64,000 nucleotides of DNA from Streptomyces sp. AA1529 (GTDB lineage Bacteria > Actinomycetota > Actinomycetes > Streptomycetales > Streptomycetaceae): assembly GCF_000280905.1 (NCBI RefSeq), contig NZ_ALAP01000074.1, forward strand, positions 1 to 64,000. The letters run 5' to 3'. Both the position numbers and the translations under genes were made by a program. The notes beneath the pieces were generated by a model. The model was not told the origin of the DNA. It saw only the letters and a program-made list of their open reading frames with translations, and searched no databases. This document shows, one piece after another, positions 8,000 through 15,793 of the stretch. How positions within the stretch are numbered: the first letter of the stretch is position 1; every line of letters begins with the position of its first letter.

Positions 8000-8023
8000 C
8001 CCGTATAAGGGAAATTATACGGG
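8000..8023 (-). promoter_or_regulatory. Inverted repeat overlapping probable int promoter -10
   Basis: CCCGTATAA (8000-8008) and TTATACGGG (8015-8023) form a perfect 9-bp inverted repeat with a six-base spacer. On the minus strand the right half contains TATAAT (8019-8014), about 30 bases before the first gene of the integrase operon. It is a likely operator on the integrase promoter. No good -35 is seen at normal spacing. Confidence 0.5.
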
Positions 8024-8083
8024 GCTACCGCTGGTAACGCCCGCCATGCGGGGAAAGTTGAGGCGCCATTCCGCAACGACGAA

Positions 8084-8110
8084 GGGCCCCACTCCGATGG
8101 AGCGGGGCCC
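8084..8110. terminator. Terminator hairpin upstream of int operon
   Basis: GGGCCCC-A-CTCC pairs with GGAG-C-GGGGCCC around a GAT loop. It insulates the integrase operon from transcription arriving from the right. Confidence 0.65.
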
Positions 8111-8181
8111 GCGATACTGCATGTTATCGGGGGTGAGGCGGCGTCAACCGAGTGTGCACACAGCGGTGTTCGACTCAACCT

Positions 8182-8251
8182 GCATCACATCGGGTCACGC
8201 CATACATCTTGTGTAGCCCATAGCCATGTGATGCACTGGCTTCCATCACAT
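8182..8251. promoter_or_regulatory. Repeated CATCACAT sites before a rightward gene pair
   Basis: CATCACAT appears at 8183-8190, inverted at 8226-8233, and again at 8244-8251, just before the ATG at 8270. Three copies of a mostly AT-rich 8-mer in 70 bases of GC-rich DNA suggest an operator. Confidence 0.45.
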
Positions 8252-8269
8252 CCTGTCGAAGGTGGGGGC

Positions 8270-8665
8270 ATGTCTGATCTTGCAGGTATCCACAAGCAGT
8301 GCACCGCCGAGGGCGGCCTCACACGCGTCACGCTCGGCGCGCTCCGCGAGGAGCTGGGCTACCGGAAGCTCGGTTCCGGCGTCCTCACCGAGATCGCCGA
8401 CGAACTCGCCGAGACCGACCTCGGCTACTTCCCCCGGGAGACGCTCGACTCGCGCTGCAACACCGTGCCGCGCAAGGAACAGGGGGTGTGGGTGTACGTG
8501 CGGGACGGCTCCACCCGCGCCGCCGTCCTCGACGCGGTGCTGTACCCAGAGCGGGTCAACGTGCGCCGCATCCTCGACGGACTCGCCGAGGGCAACCTCG
8601 GCGCCCTGTCGGCGCAGGAGAAGCTCGACCGCATCAGCGCCATCGTCAACGCCAAGGAGGACTGA
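8270..8665 (+). CDS. Winged-helix-like protein of a two-gene unit
   Basis: The 131-residue protein starts at ATG 8270 with AGGTGGGGG upstream. It has LTRVTLGALREELGYRKLGSG, possibly a helix-turn-helix, then FPRETLDSRCNTVPRKEQGV and a C-terminal helix bundle. I recall no named family. It is transcribed against the surrounding leftward genes, has operator-like repeats upstream and is coupled to the next gene. This layout is typical of a gene expressed from the prophage. Confidence 0.6.
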   Translation: MSDLAGIHKQCTAEGGLTRVTLGALREELGYRKLGSGVLTEIADELAETDLGYFPRETLDSRCNTVPRKEQGVWVYVRDGSTRAAVLDAVLYPERVNVRRILDGLAEGNLGALSAQEKLDRISAIVNAKED

Positions 8666-8667
8666 CC

Positions 8668-8889
8668 ATGCTTGCAGTGTCAGAGCGCATCAAGGGGCCC
8701 GGTGGTGTCACGAAGGAGTTGGTCTGGCACAAGCCGGTCGGCCCGGACCCGGACGCCACGTTCCAGGGGATCGCGTGCAGCGACGAAGACGGCATCGTCA
8801 TGTCGAGCGGGAAGCGCGAGGTGTCGCTGAAGCTCGACAAGCCGGGCGAGCGCTGGTGCCCCGACTGCCTCACCATCATCCGCCGTTGA
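8668..8889 (+). CDS. Small protein with C-terminal CxxC, unknown function
   Basis: The 73-residue protein starts at ATG 8668, two bases after the preceding stop, with AAGGAGG upstream. It is basic at the start (MLAVSERIKGPGG) and ends with ERWCPDCLTIIRR, a half zinc-knuckle. It is followed by a terminator hairpin, so the pair 8270-8889 is one transcription unit. Confidence 0.6.
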   Translation: MLAVSERIKGPGGVTKELVWHKPVGPDPDATFQGIACSDEDGIVMSSGKREVSLKLDKPGERWCPDCLTIIRR

Positions 8890-8894
8890 CGGGT

Positions 8895-8925
8895 GCCGCC
8901 CCGGTAGGTCTAGTACCGGGGCGGC
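8895..8925 (+). terminator. Terminator of the rightward pair
   Basis: A perfect 12-bp stem, GCCGCCCCGGTA with TACCGGGGCGGC, has a seven-base loop and starts six bases after the stop at 8889. Confidence 0.75.
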
Positions 8926-8954
8926 TACCCGCATCGTAGCCGCACATGACGAAG

Positions 8955-8985
8955 CGCCCCGCCGCCCGTGATGGGCGGCGGGGCG
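8955..8985 (-). terminator. Terminator at end of lysis operon
   Basis: A perfect 13-bp stem CGCCCCGCCGCCC with GGGCGGCGGGGCG and loop GTGAT lies directly after the leftward stop at 8989. Confidence 0.75.
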
Positions 8986-8988
8986 TTG

Positions 8989-9168
8989 TCATGCCGCCTC
9001 GTCCGGCGGCGGCGGTGCGGGTTCGAGGAACGGGTTCGTACTCGGCGGCGGTGGCGGCTCCGGGGACGGTTCGGGCGGCGGCTCCACCCACCCCATATCC
9101 ACCTGGCTACCGAGATCCGCGCCACCCGGATCCGGAGCCGGCGTCGGCCCCGGCGACTGCAACGGCAT
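8989..9168 (-). CDS. Small proline-rich protein at end of lysis cassette
   Basis: The 59-residue protein starts at ATG 9168 (GGAG seven bases upstream; a GTG at 9174 is an alternative). More than a third of residues are Pro, mostly as PPP/PEP runs in the C-terminal half. It is the last gene before the terminator. Function not recognised. Confidence 0.5.
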   Translation of the reverse strand: MPLQSPGPTPAPDPGGADLGSQVDMGWVEPPPEPSPEPPPPPSTNPFLEPAPPPPDEAA

Positions 9169-9170
9169 GG

Positions 9171-9533
9171 TCACACTCCAGTTCGGTTGTACTCGTCGAC
9201 CAGATCCGGCGGCGACACCGGGTCCACACCCGCGGTGCGCATCTGCATCGTCAGCTCGCCCACATAGCTGGCGAACGCCCTGACGATGGACCGCAGCCGC
9301 GTCGTCTCCTGCCGCAGGCTCTGCACCTCCGCCTGCAGGTCATCGCGGATCGTCTTGAACGCCTCCAGGTCGGCGCGCCGCTGCTCCGGCTCGGCCTGCG
9401 CCCTCGCCGCGGCCTCGTTGGCGCGTGCGGTGGCTTCGGCAGCACGGACGGTGGCCCGCGCCACGAACCAGCCCCCACCCCCCAACACGCTGCCCGCGGC
9501 GGCGATCAGTGCCGCCCACTCCCCTACTGTCAT
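9171..9533 (-). CDS. Holin-like protein: one TM helix plus coiled coil
   Basis: The 120-residue protein has one N-terminal transmembrane helix (WAALIAAAGSVLGGGGWFVA) and a long charged coiled coil (RADLEAFKTIRDDLQAEVQSLR). Proteins of this shape (compare DUF2746 of actinobacteriophages) sit in lysis cassettes and are thought to act with holins. It starts at ATG 9533 in an ATGA overlap with the gene before it. Confidence 0.6.
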   Translation of the reverse strand: MTVGEWAALIAAAGSVLGGGGWFVARATVRAAEATARANEAAARAQAEPEQRRADLEAFKTIRDDLQAEVQSLRQETTRLRSIVRAFASYVGELTMQMRTAGVDPVSPPDLVDEYNRTGV

Positions 9534-9973
9534 GGCGCCGTGCCTCTCCGGCCGCGGCGATGGCGGGGGACCGAATGCTCGGGCACCGACGCGGCCCACA
9601 GGATGACCCCCACATGGGAGGTGAGATACCAGACCGCGACCCAGGCGCCGCGGGGATAGTCACCGCGGATCGCGGCGACGGCGTAGGCGAGTGCCCACAC
9701 GGTGGGGGGAACGAGGGCAACAACGAAGCCGAACTTGTCTCGGCCGATACGGACGAGCGACGAGCAGATCATGATGCAGCCGGCGGCGACCCACAGCCAG
9801 CCCCAGTGGCTCAGCGAACACAGCCGGGTCAGGACTCCGAGGCCGCTGCTGCTGGTAGGGGTGGCGGCGATGAACCCCGCGCCCCAGCAGACCTTGCCGA
9901 CGCCGAGGATGAGGAGGAACGCGCCGCGGCGGCCCAGGTGCTGCTTGAGTCGTCGGGCCGCGCGGCACACCAT
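9530..9973 (-). CDS. Multi-pass membrane protein of lysis cassette
   Basis: The 147-residue protein has about four hydrophobic segments (GAFLLILGVGKVCWGAGFI, WLWVAAGCIMICSS, FGFVVALVPPTVWALAYAV, GVILWAASV) and basic ends. It lies between the short holin candidate and the TM/coiled-coil protein. A holin or accessory lysis role is inferred from position and topology. Its ATG overlaps the previous stop by one base. Confidence 0.55.
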   Translation of the reverse strand: MVCRAARRLKQHLGRRGAFLLILGVGKVCWGAGFIAATPTSSSGLGVLTRLCSLSHWGWLWVAAGCIMICSSLVRIGRDKFGFVVALVPPTVWALAYAVAAIRGDYPRGAWVAVWYLTSHVGVILWAASVPEHSVPRHRRGRRGTAP

Positions 9974-10224
9974 CAGACCCTCGGCGCGGTGCTGGCCGAC
10001 TGCGTGTTGCCGACCAGCTTGGCGACGAGTCCCTTGACGAGGGATGCGGCGGCGGCGATCCCGGCCGCGGCGACGGTCTCCCAGAAGCTGGCGGAGAACA
10101 TGTCGCCCGGGCCGGCGGCGAGTGCGACACCGGCCGCGGCGACGACGAACGTGGCGAGGACCCGCTCGAGCAGGTCGACGGCGTAGGTGCGGGCGGTCTT
10201 CAGCAGGGTGGGGCTATCGCTCAT
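9973..10224 (-). CDS. Probable holin
   Basis: The 83-residue protein has two hydrophobic stretches (VLATFVVAAAGVALAAG and FWETVAAAGIAAAASLVKG) and a polar tail, the size and topology of small phage holins that permeabilise the membrane at lysis. It is directly downstream of the endolysin gene. It starts at ATG 10224 with AAGGA upstream. Confidence 0.7.
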   Translation of the reverse strand: MSDSPTLLKTARTYAVDLLERVLATFVVAAAGVALAAGPGDMFSASFWETVAAAGIAAAASLVKGLVAKLVGNTQSASTAPRV

Positions 10225-10277
10225 AGCGGAGAATCCTTCTCAGAGAAGAAATGGTGATCCGGGGTTCCGGTTGCGGG

Positions 10278-11153
10278 TTAGCTGACCTTCTTCGCCAGCT
10301 CCGCGACCTGCTTGGTGAGCTCGGCGACCTGCTTGGCGAGGTCGGCGATGTCGTCGCGCGCCCGGGACGTCTGCTCGTAGTTGCCGACCAGCACGCTGAC
10401 CGGCATCCAGTTCGGGTTCGTTTCCTTCGTCGAGCTGGTCGACGGGGCGGGGGCGTAGTCGCCGGTCCAGAACAGGTGGTAGGCGTCCTTCTTGTCCATG
10501 TTCTCGATCTCCCGTTCGGTGGTGTCGGTGGAGCCGCCCTTGGCGGCGGTGAGGATGGCAGCCATCGGGAAGTTCCCCGGGTCGCCGTGTGCGTTCTCGG
10601 GCACGTGCTGGTGTCCGCAGTGGCCGCGGTAGTTGTTCCACTTCGCGTAGCTCATGCGGACGCCGTTGGCGCCGTAGCTGCTGGGGTACGCCTTGAACGT
10701 CACGTCGCTGCTGAGGGGGACGCCGTGCTTGTCGTGCGCCCACTCGGCGAACTCGCCGAGGTCGCGGATGGCCCAGTTGGGCAGGTCCGGCATGTACAGG
10801 TGCGCGTACCCGGCCTTGGTCCACTTCGCGTGGGTGCCCGGGTCGCAGGTGCCGACGACCTCGACCTGGCACACGTTGAGGGTGTTGGTCTCCACCCCGC
10901 CGGCCCGGTTGACGAGGGCGCGGGCGGAGGTGTCGAAGTCGAAGTGCTGGTACCAGACGATGCGCTTGTTCTTGAAGTCGGGCTTGGCGGTGAGGTTCGG
11001 CGCTGATCCGCCGCCCCCGTAGGAGGGCAGGCTGGTCCCCTCGGTGGAGTGCCAGACGATGACGTTGGTCTCCATCGAGTTGCCGCCGTACCGGGACTGG
11101 TACCAGTAGGCGGTCGATGCGCCCGGGTACTTCTGAGGACCGGTCTTGGCCAT
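10278..11153 (-). CDS. Endolysin, N-acetylmuramoyl-L-alanine amidase (Amidase_2 type)
   Basis: The 291-residue protein starts at ATG 11153 with GGAGG four bases upstream. The amidase fold is shown by VIVWHSTEG (zinc His about residue 35), a central substrate-groove region and HQHVPENAHGDPGNF, with the later His ligand, before residue 190. It should cut the bond between muramic acid and the stem peptide. The C-terminus has ADLAKQVAELTKQVAELAKK, a perfect-heptad coiled coil that may multimerise it, in place of a usual wall-binding domain. It precedes the holin candidate. Confidence 0.85.
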   Translation of the reverse strand: MAKTGPQKYPGASTAYWYQSRYGGNSMETNVIVWHSTEGTSLPSYGGGGSAPNLTAKPDFKNKRIVWYQHFDFDTSARALVNRAGGVETNTLNVCQVEVVGTCDPGTHAKWTKAGYAHLYMPDLPNWAIRDLGEFAEWAHDKHGVPLSSDVTFKAYPSSYGANGVRMSYAKWNNYRGHCGHQHVPENAHGDPGNFPMAAILTAAKGGSTDTTEREIENMDKKDAYHLFWTGDYAPAPSTSSTKETNPNWMPVSVLVGNYEQTSRARDDIADLAKQVAELTKQVAELAKKVS

Positions 11154-11174
11154 GGGGCCTCCAGACATGAGAAA

Positions 11175-11194
11175 GGCCCCGACGCGGCGGGGCT
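11175..11194 (-). terminator. Small hairpin with T-rich tail before endolysin
   Basis: On the minus strand GCCCCG-CCGCGT-CGGGGC is followed by CTTTCTC. It may attenuate read-through from tail genes into lysis genes. Confidence 0.5.
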
Positions 11195-11236
11195 GAGAGA
11201 GTGGCGACTTCTTGCGCGACCGCGCAAAAAGGCTGG

Positions 11237-11848
11237 TCAGAGGGAGCAGAACGTGCCGTTGAGCGACACCCAGGGCGGGTTCTCCGACGAGGAGCCGATC
11301 CCGATGAGGACGAGCGTGCCCTCCGGGTTGATGTCGAGCTTCACGCTGGACAGGGTCGTGTCGACCACGCTGCAGGCGCAGGTGATGGTGCGCTTGGTCG
11401 ACGGCCGGGCGTTGACGGGCAGCGCCGTGGCGTTGATCTGCGAGCTGTTGGGCGGGTTGCCGCTGGAGTAGGTGATGCCGACCCCGCCCCGGAACATCAG
11501 GGAGATCTCCCCGAAGAAGTTGACCAGCCGGTACTGCACGGTTCCGTTGCTGTTGCCGTCGTGCGCGTACCCGGACGCCAGGGAGATCGTCGTCCACTGC
11601 GAGGAGCCCGCGGCGAGGACCACCCAGGCGGCGCCGTCGTAGCCGGTGAACAGCTTCTCGGTGTCGAGCCACGCGACCATGCCCGCGACCGGCGAGAGGA
11701 TGGTGGCGTTGCGTTCGGCAGCCGTCGAGAACCGCATCATCGACCGCGGGGTGAGGGCGTCGGCCAGCCCCTTCGTTCCGGCCCTCAAATCGGGCTTGTC
11801 GCTGTTCTCCAGCCAGGGCACGCCCTGGCCGTAGTCGTCGGTGGGCAC
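11237..11848 (-). CDS. Tail-tip/tail-fibre-like protein
   Basis: The 203-residue protein starts at GTG 11848 with AGGAGG upstream. It begins PTDDYGQGVPWLENSDKPD, a form often seen in actinophage minor tail proteins, followed by ILSPVAGMVAWL and a Ser/Gly/Thr-rich beta region (ending PPWVSLNGTFCSL). It lies last among the tail genes, where receptor-binding proteins are common. Its ending resembles that of the next upstream protein (WIALDGITYWTI), so the two may be related. Confidence 0.6.
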   Translation of the reverse strand: MPTDDYGQGVPWLENSDKPDLRAGTKGLADALTPRSMMRFSTAAERNATILSPVAGMVAWLDTEKLFTGYDGAAWVVLAAGSSQWTTISLASGYAHDGNSNGTVQYRLVNFFGEISLMFRGGVGITYSSGNPPNSSQINATALPVNARPSTKRTITCACSVVDTTLSSVKLDINPEGTLVLIGIGSSSENPPWVSLNGTFCSL

Positions 11849-11856
11849 GGGGCCTC

Positions 11857-12456
11857 CTAGATGGTCCAGTAGGTGATGCCGTCGAGCGCGATCCAGGAGG
11901 GCTGACTCGTCGTCTCGTAGATCCGCAGAATGCCCGCGTCGGTGATCTCCGCGCGGACCACGGCCGGGTTGATGGTGGAGTCCCGGGCCACCCCGAACCC
12001 GGCCTCCACACCGGCCGGCGGGCGGATCGCGGTAGGGATCGTCGCGATGGTCGCCCCGTTGGCGATGGTCCCGGAGGACGGGCCGACCCGGCCCCGGAAC
12101 GTCACCTGGCGGCCTTGCACCAGGTAGGCGGGGCTGTAGCCGTGGCCCGGCCACACGTAGCCGGATGCGAGCGTGAGGCTGGTCCAGCCGGCGCCGCTGC
12201 TCTCCAGCCGGCCGAGCGCAGCCCAGTTGCCGGAGCTGGAGCGGGTGACGACGATGACGTCCCCCGCCTGCGGGGCCGGGTAGCTGGGCAGTCGGCGGGC
12301 GCGGATCTCGTCGCAGTCGACGGTGCCGTCGCTGTTGACGGTGGTGACGGTTGCGAGTCGCCAGTCGGCGCCGCGGACCACGGGCGCGGTCTGGCCGGCT
12401 TCGACGGCGGCGCCGCGGATACCGGCGGCGAGTTGCTGGGGGCTGATCCCGGTCAC
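11857..12456 (-). CDS. Minor tail protein
   Basis: The 199-residue protein starts at GTG 12456 in a GTGA overlap with the gene before it. The first half has a small beta-barrel-like region (VNSDGTVDCDEIRARRLPSY, PQAGDVIVVTRSSSGNW) like the short tail-tip proteins that follow the hub protein; the second half is beta-rich with WTSLTLASGYVWPGHGYSPA. The assignment rests mainly on position. Confidence 0.55.
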   Translation of the reverse strand: MTGISPQQLAAGIRGAAVEAGQTAPVVRGADWRLATVTTVNSDGTVDCDEIRARRLPSYPAPQAGDVIVVTRSSSGNWAALGRLESSGAGWTSLTLASGYVWPGHGYSPAYLVQGRQVTFRGRVGPSSGTIANGATIATIPTAIRPPAGVEAGFGVARDSTINPAVVRAEITDAGILRIYETTSQPSWIALDGITYWTI

Positions 12457-13550
12457 GAGTCCTCCCGTCCGCCGATGCACTGCACGGTGAAGTCCCCGCC
12501 CACCAGGTCGAGGGAGAAGGACTCGACCTGTAGGAGGTCGCGGTCTCCGCTGGCGTAGGTGACGCGGAGGACGTCGCCCGGCTCCAAGCACGGGTTCGGC
12601 ACGCTGGACAGGTCCGCGGTGGCGTTGGGCTTCAGCGAGTCGCGCAGGAGCTTGTTGGCTGCGGCCTGGGCGAGGGTCGTCGTCGTCAACGTCGCCGACG
12701 AGTAGAACGTGGGCACCCTGCCGAAGCTGCCGTACACGTAGGTGGGCGACGTCGGGTCCTCGTCGGCGGCCGTCGCCTCGACTGGCGGCGTGTCCTCCTC
12801 CGTGTTCTCCCCGCGAGCCGTCACCCAGTTGTACATGCCGTCCCGGTTGTATCCGCGGGACGCCGAGACGAGCGCACCCCGCTCCCCCGCATCCACCTGC
12901 CACGAGATCGGCGCGACCAGCATGTCCGGCAGCTCGGCGATGACGAACTGCCCGTCCGCGTCCGCATACACCTCGGCTCCGATGGCGGTGGCGCACTCCT
13001 GCACCGCCGCCCACCGGTCGCCCTCCGCATCCCACGTGCGCACCCCGATGACCTGATCGGTGGCGTAGCTGGTGACGACGGCGCCGGGGATGGACTCCTG
13101 GATGAGGCCCCGGATGGCGGTGACAGCGGTGACGCCGCCGCGCGTGGAGTAGGCCGCCACGAACTTGTCGTCCGCCACCACCGCCTCGAGGCCGCTGGCT
13201 TTGATGTCGACGGGCCCGTAGTCGGGGTCGCCGTCCACGGCATCCACGCGCCCGTAGAAGACGGGCACCGTCTCCACCTGGCCGTTGCCGTAGCGGATGC
13301 CCCGCTCGATACGCAGCCGCGACCCGTAGATGGCCAACTGCTCGCTTGGGGTTCTGGGGATGAGGCTGGTGTCGGCGCCGGACACGGTGGCGGTGCGGCG
13401 CACAGCCTGCGACCGGTCCACCGTCACACTGCCGGCGGTGTGCTCCAGTTCCACAACGCTGCCGTCCGCGCGGTGGAGCTGGACGACGGTGACGGGGGTG
13501 TGGGCCTCCACCAGCGTCGGCAGGAACCGGCTGGACGGAGGCGGATACAC
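12453..13550 (-). CDS. Tail-tip hub-like protein (DUF5047-like)
   Basis: The 365-residue protein starts at GTG 13550 with AGGAGGT upstream. It opens with PPPSSRFLPTLVEAHTPVTV and VTVDRSQAVRRTATVSG, features I recall from DUF5047 phage proteins. Later segments (VPVFYGRVDAVDGD, DIKASGLEAVVADDKF, EPGDVLRVTY) resemble baseplate hub (gp27-like) domains. It probably forms the ring at the tail tip. It follows the CBM-like minor tail gene by one base. Confidence 0.65.
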   Translation of the reverse strand: MYPPPSSRFLPTLVEAHTPVTVVQLHRADGSVVELEHTAGSVTVDRSQAVRRTATVSGADTSLIPRTPSEQLAIYGSRLRIERGIRYGNGQVETVPVFYGRVDAVDGDPDYGPVDIKASGLEAVVADDKFVAAYSTRGGVTAVTAIRGLIQESIPGAVVTSYATDQVIGVRTWDAEGDRWAAVQECATAIGAEVYADADGQFVIAELPDMLVAPISWQVDAGERGALVSASRGYNRDGMYNWVTARGENTEEDTPPVEATAADEDPTSPTYVYGSFGRVPTFYSSATLTTTTLAQAAANKLLRDSLKPNATADLSSVPNPCLEPGDVLRVTYASGDRDLLQVESFSLDLVGGDFTVQCIGGREDS

Positions 13551-13551
13551 G

Positions 13552-15792
13552 TCACGACCTCCTGTCGACAGTGAGGTCGAAAACCGTCTCGTAGCGGTCG
13601 AGGACGTCGTAGCCGCTGTCGTACTCGAGGACCACGTCGTACACGGTCCACGACGCCGAGCCGACCTGCCCGCCGGTGGGCATGTCCACCTCGGTCAGCG
13701 GCAGCGTCCACTCGCGCCACTCCTCGCGGGCATACGTCACGATCCGCGGGTACTGCACCTCGCCCACCGCCACGTACACGTCGGGTTCGCCCATGCCGGG
13801 CGCGCACCGCCACAACAGAACGTTCCCGGTCGACAGGAGGAAGCGGAGTGCGTCCCGCTCCTGGTCGGTGCGCGTCCAGCACACGAGGCTGCCCTCGCGG
13901 GACTGCCGCACGTCCGACAGCACCACCGGCGTCGCCCGGCCCCGCACCCGGTACACGGTCTGCTCGATCGCCTGCTGCCACTCCGGCGCGCTCTTGACCG
14001 CCACCTGCAGACCCACACCCGGTCTCGCGGGGTCGCTCAGCCAGGCGTAGTTCGGGTCGCCCGGGTCGAGCGTCACCGCATCTGTGATCTTGTGCCCGTG
14101 GCTGGAGCCATCGGGGTTCATCGTCTCGACCGAGTAGTACACCGGCACACCCAGCGGCGCCTCATAGTCCTCGATGACCAGCGAATCCGCCGGGATCGAA
14201 TAGCCGTCGTACAGCCCCTCCGGGCCGCGCACCAGGGTCCGGCCGCCGTCGGGCGTGACCCGCCACACCGTCATCAGCTGGCCGACGGTCAGCTCCCGCA
14301 GGACGAGCTGCACCATCGCCTGCTCGTCGAAAGCAGCCACCTCTTCCCGCGGCAGGGTCTGCCACAGGGCGGGCCGGTCGAGCTGCATGACGCTGCTGCC
14401 CGACGTCGCGGTGAGTGTGACCTCCACCTGGCCCTGGGTGGCGCCGGCCGGGGCGACAGCATCGTCGATGAGGAGCCACCAGCCGGGCGTCGGCGCATCG
14501 AAAGTGATCGGCGCACTGCTGGACAGGTACGTGTCGGTCGCGTCGTACCAGCGGACAGCGATAGCGATCTGCCACCCACCCGCGCCCACCTTGAACCAGG
14601 TCTCGGCCCGCCAGTTGTCACCCGCCGTCACACCCGGATAGATCCCGGAGCGCAGGACACTGGCCGCCGCCGTAGCCGACGACACGGTGAGCGCGTAGTA
14701 GTCGAAAACGTGCTCCGCACCCCACGGGCTGCTGCGCGCGATGGTGGCCGGCCCGGAGGCCACGGTCCACGATCCGACGCCCTCCTCGAAGTCCCAGTCC
14801 GCCCAGGTGAGGAGGTTGCCGGTGCGGATCGCGGGGTTCGGTACCGCGCCCACCGCGCAGAGGAACGCACCCTCAGTCCGCAGCACCTCCCCGGCGCCGG
14901 CTCCGGTGATACCGACCGCCAGGCTCGCGGCGACCGCGCCCACCGGGGCTACCCCGGAGGTGAGCTGCCGGTACATGCCCGTACCCGGCGGCGCCAGCGT
15001 CGACCGGTGCGACGCCAGCACCGTGTCCGTCTCGTCGTAGAACCGCAGCTCCACCCACGTCGCCGACCCGGTGGTGGCGGGCCCCAGGTAGGCGAACGCC
15101 ACATACTCCGTTCCCACGGTGACCGGCGGCCGTTCCACGCACTCGCCGCTCGCATCACCCGCCGCTGTGGCGGTCACCGCGATCTGCTCGCCGCCCGCGT
15201 TGTAGAACGTCGACGACCAGCTCGCCGCCGGCGCGATCCGGGTGACAGTCGCGTTCGACTCTGCCGCCCACGCTGATGCGTCGACCTCCCCGCCCGCCTC
15301 CGCATTGAAGCTGAGCAGGTTGCCGGGGTAGCGGATCGGCAGGCCGAGGTACACGTTCTCCCAGTAGTGCACCACCCCCGCCCCAGCAACGGTCGACGAC
15401 AGCAGCACCTGCGCCCGCACGGCGCCCGACGGGGCGACCCCGGCCACCGACACCCGATGCCACGACGCCGAGGCCGACGCCGTCGTCAACGACCACGTCA
15501 CCGACACCTCGGCACCCGCCGCGTCCAGCCAGCGGATACCGATCCGCTCCGGCTGAGCCGACGACGACGCGTCCGCGAACGTCCAATACAAACTCCCCGA
15601 CTCCACCGGCACGCTCGAGAACGTGCGCGCCTGCATCTCCCCCGCCGCGACGCTGGTCAGCTTCAGGCAGCCGTCACCATTCCGCCCACCCGACGCCAGC
15701 GACAGCGAACAGTTCGCCTTCGCCGCCCAGCCGGACGTGTTCGGATCCACCATCTCCGTCGTCGCACTGAGGAGATTCCCCGGGATCGCCAT
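13552..15792 (-). CDS. Large minor tail protein with repeated carbohydrate-binding-like domains
   Basis: The 746-residue protein starts at ATG 15792 with GGAGG upstream, directly after the tape measure. At least three successive beta-sandwich segments of about 140 residues are visible, each starting PGNLL and containing a W/R-rich core (FADASSSAQPERIGIRWLD, TWVELRFYDETDTV, WQIAIAVRWYDATDTY), resembling CBM4/9-type modules. The C-terminal part (from about residue 480) is distal-tail-like. It may bind cell-surface glycans. Ligand unknown. Confidence 0.65.
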   Translation of the reverse strand: MAIPGNLLSATTEMVDPNTSGWAAKANCSLSLASGGRNGDGCLKLTSVAAGEMQARTFSSVPVESGSLYWTFADASSSAQPERIGIRWLDAAGAEVSVTWSLTTASASASWHRVSVAGVAPSGAVRAQVLLSSTVAGAGVVHYWENVYLGLPIRYPGNLLSFNAEAGGEVDASAWAAESNATVTRIAPAASWSSTFYNAGGEQIAVTATAAGDASGECVERPPVTVGTEYVAFAYLGPATTGSATWVELRFYDETDTVLASHRSTLAPPGTGMYRQLTSGVAPVGAVAASLAVGITGAGAGEVLRTEGAFLCAVGAVPNPAIRTGNLLTWADWDFEEGVGSWTVASGPATIARSSPWGAEHVFDYYALTVSSATAAASVLRSGIYPGVTAGDNWRAETWFKVGAGGWQIAIAVRWYDATDTYLSSSAPITFDAPTPGWWLLIDDAVAPAGATQGQVEVTLTATSGSSVMQLDRPALWQTLPREEVAAFDEQAMVQLVLRELTVGQLMTVWRVTPDGGRTLVRGPEGLYDGYSIPADSLVIEDYEAPLGVPVYYSVETMNPDGSSHGHKITDAVTLDPGDPNYAWLSDPARPGVGLQVAVKSAPEWQQAIEQTVYRVRGRATPVVLSDVRQSREGSLVCWTRTDQERDALRFLLSTGNVLLWRCAPGMGEPDVYVAVGEVQYPRIVTYAREEWREWTLPLTEVDMPTGGQVGSASWTVYDVVLEYDSGYDVLDRYETVFDLTVDRRS

Positions 15793-15793
15793 G

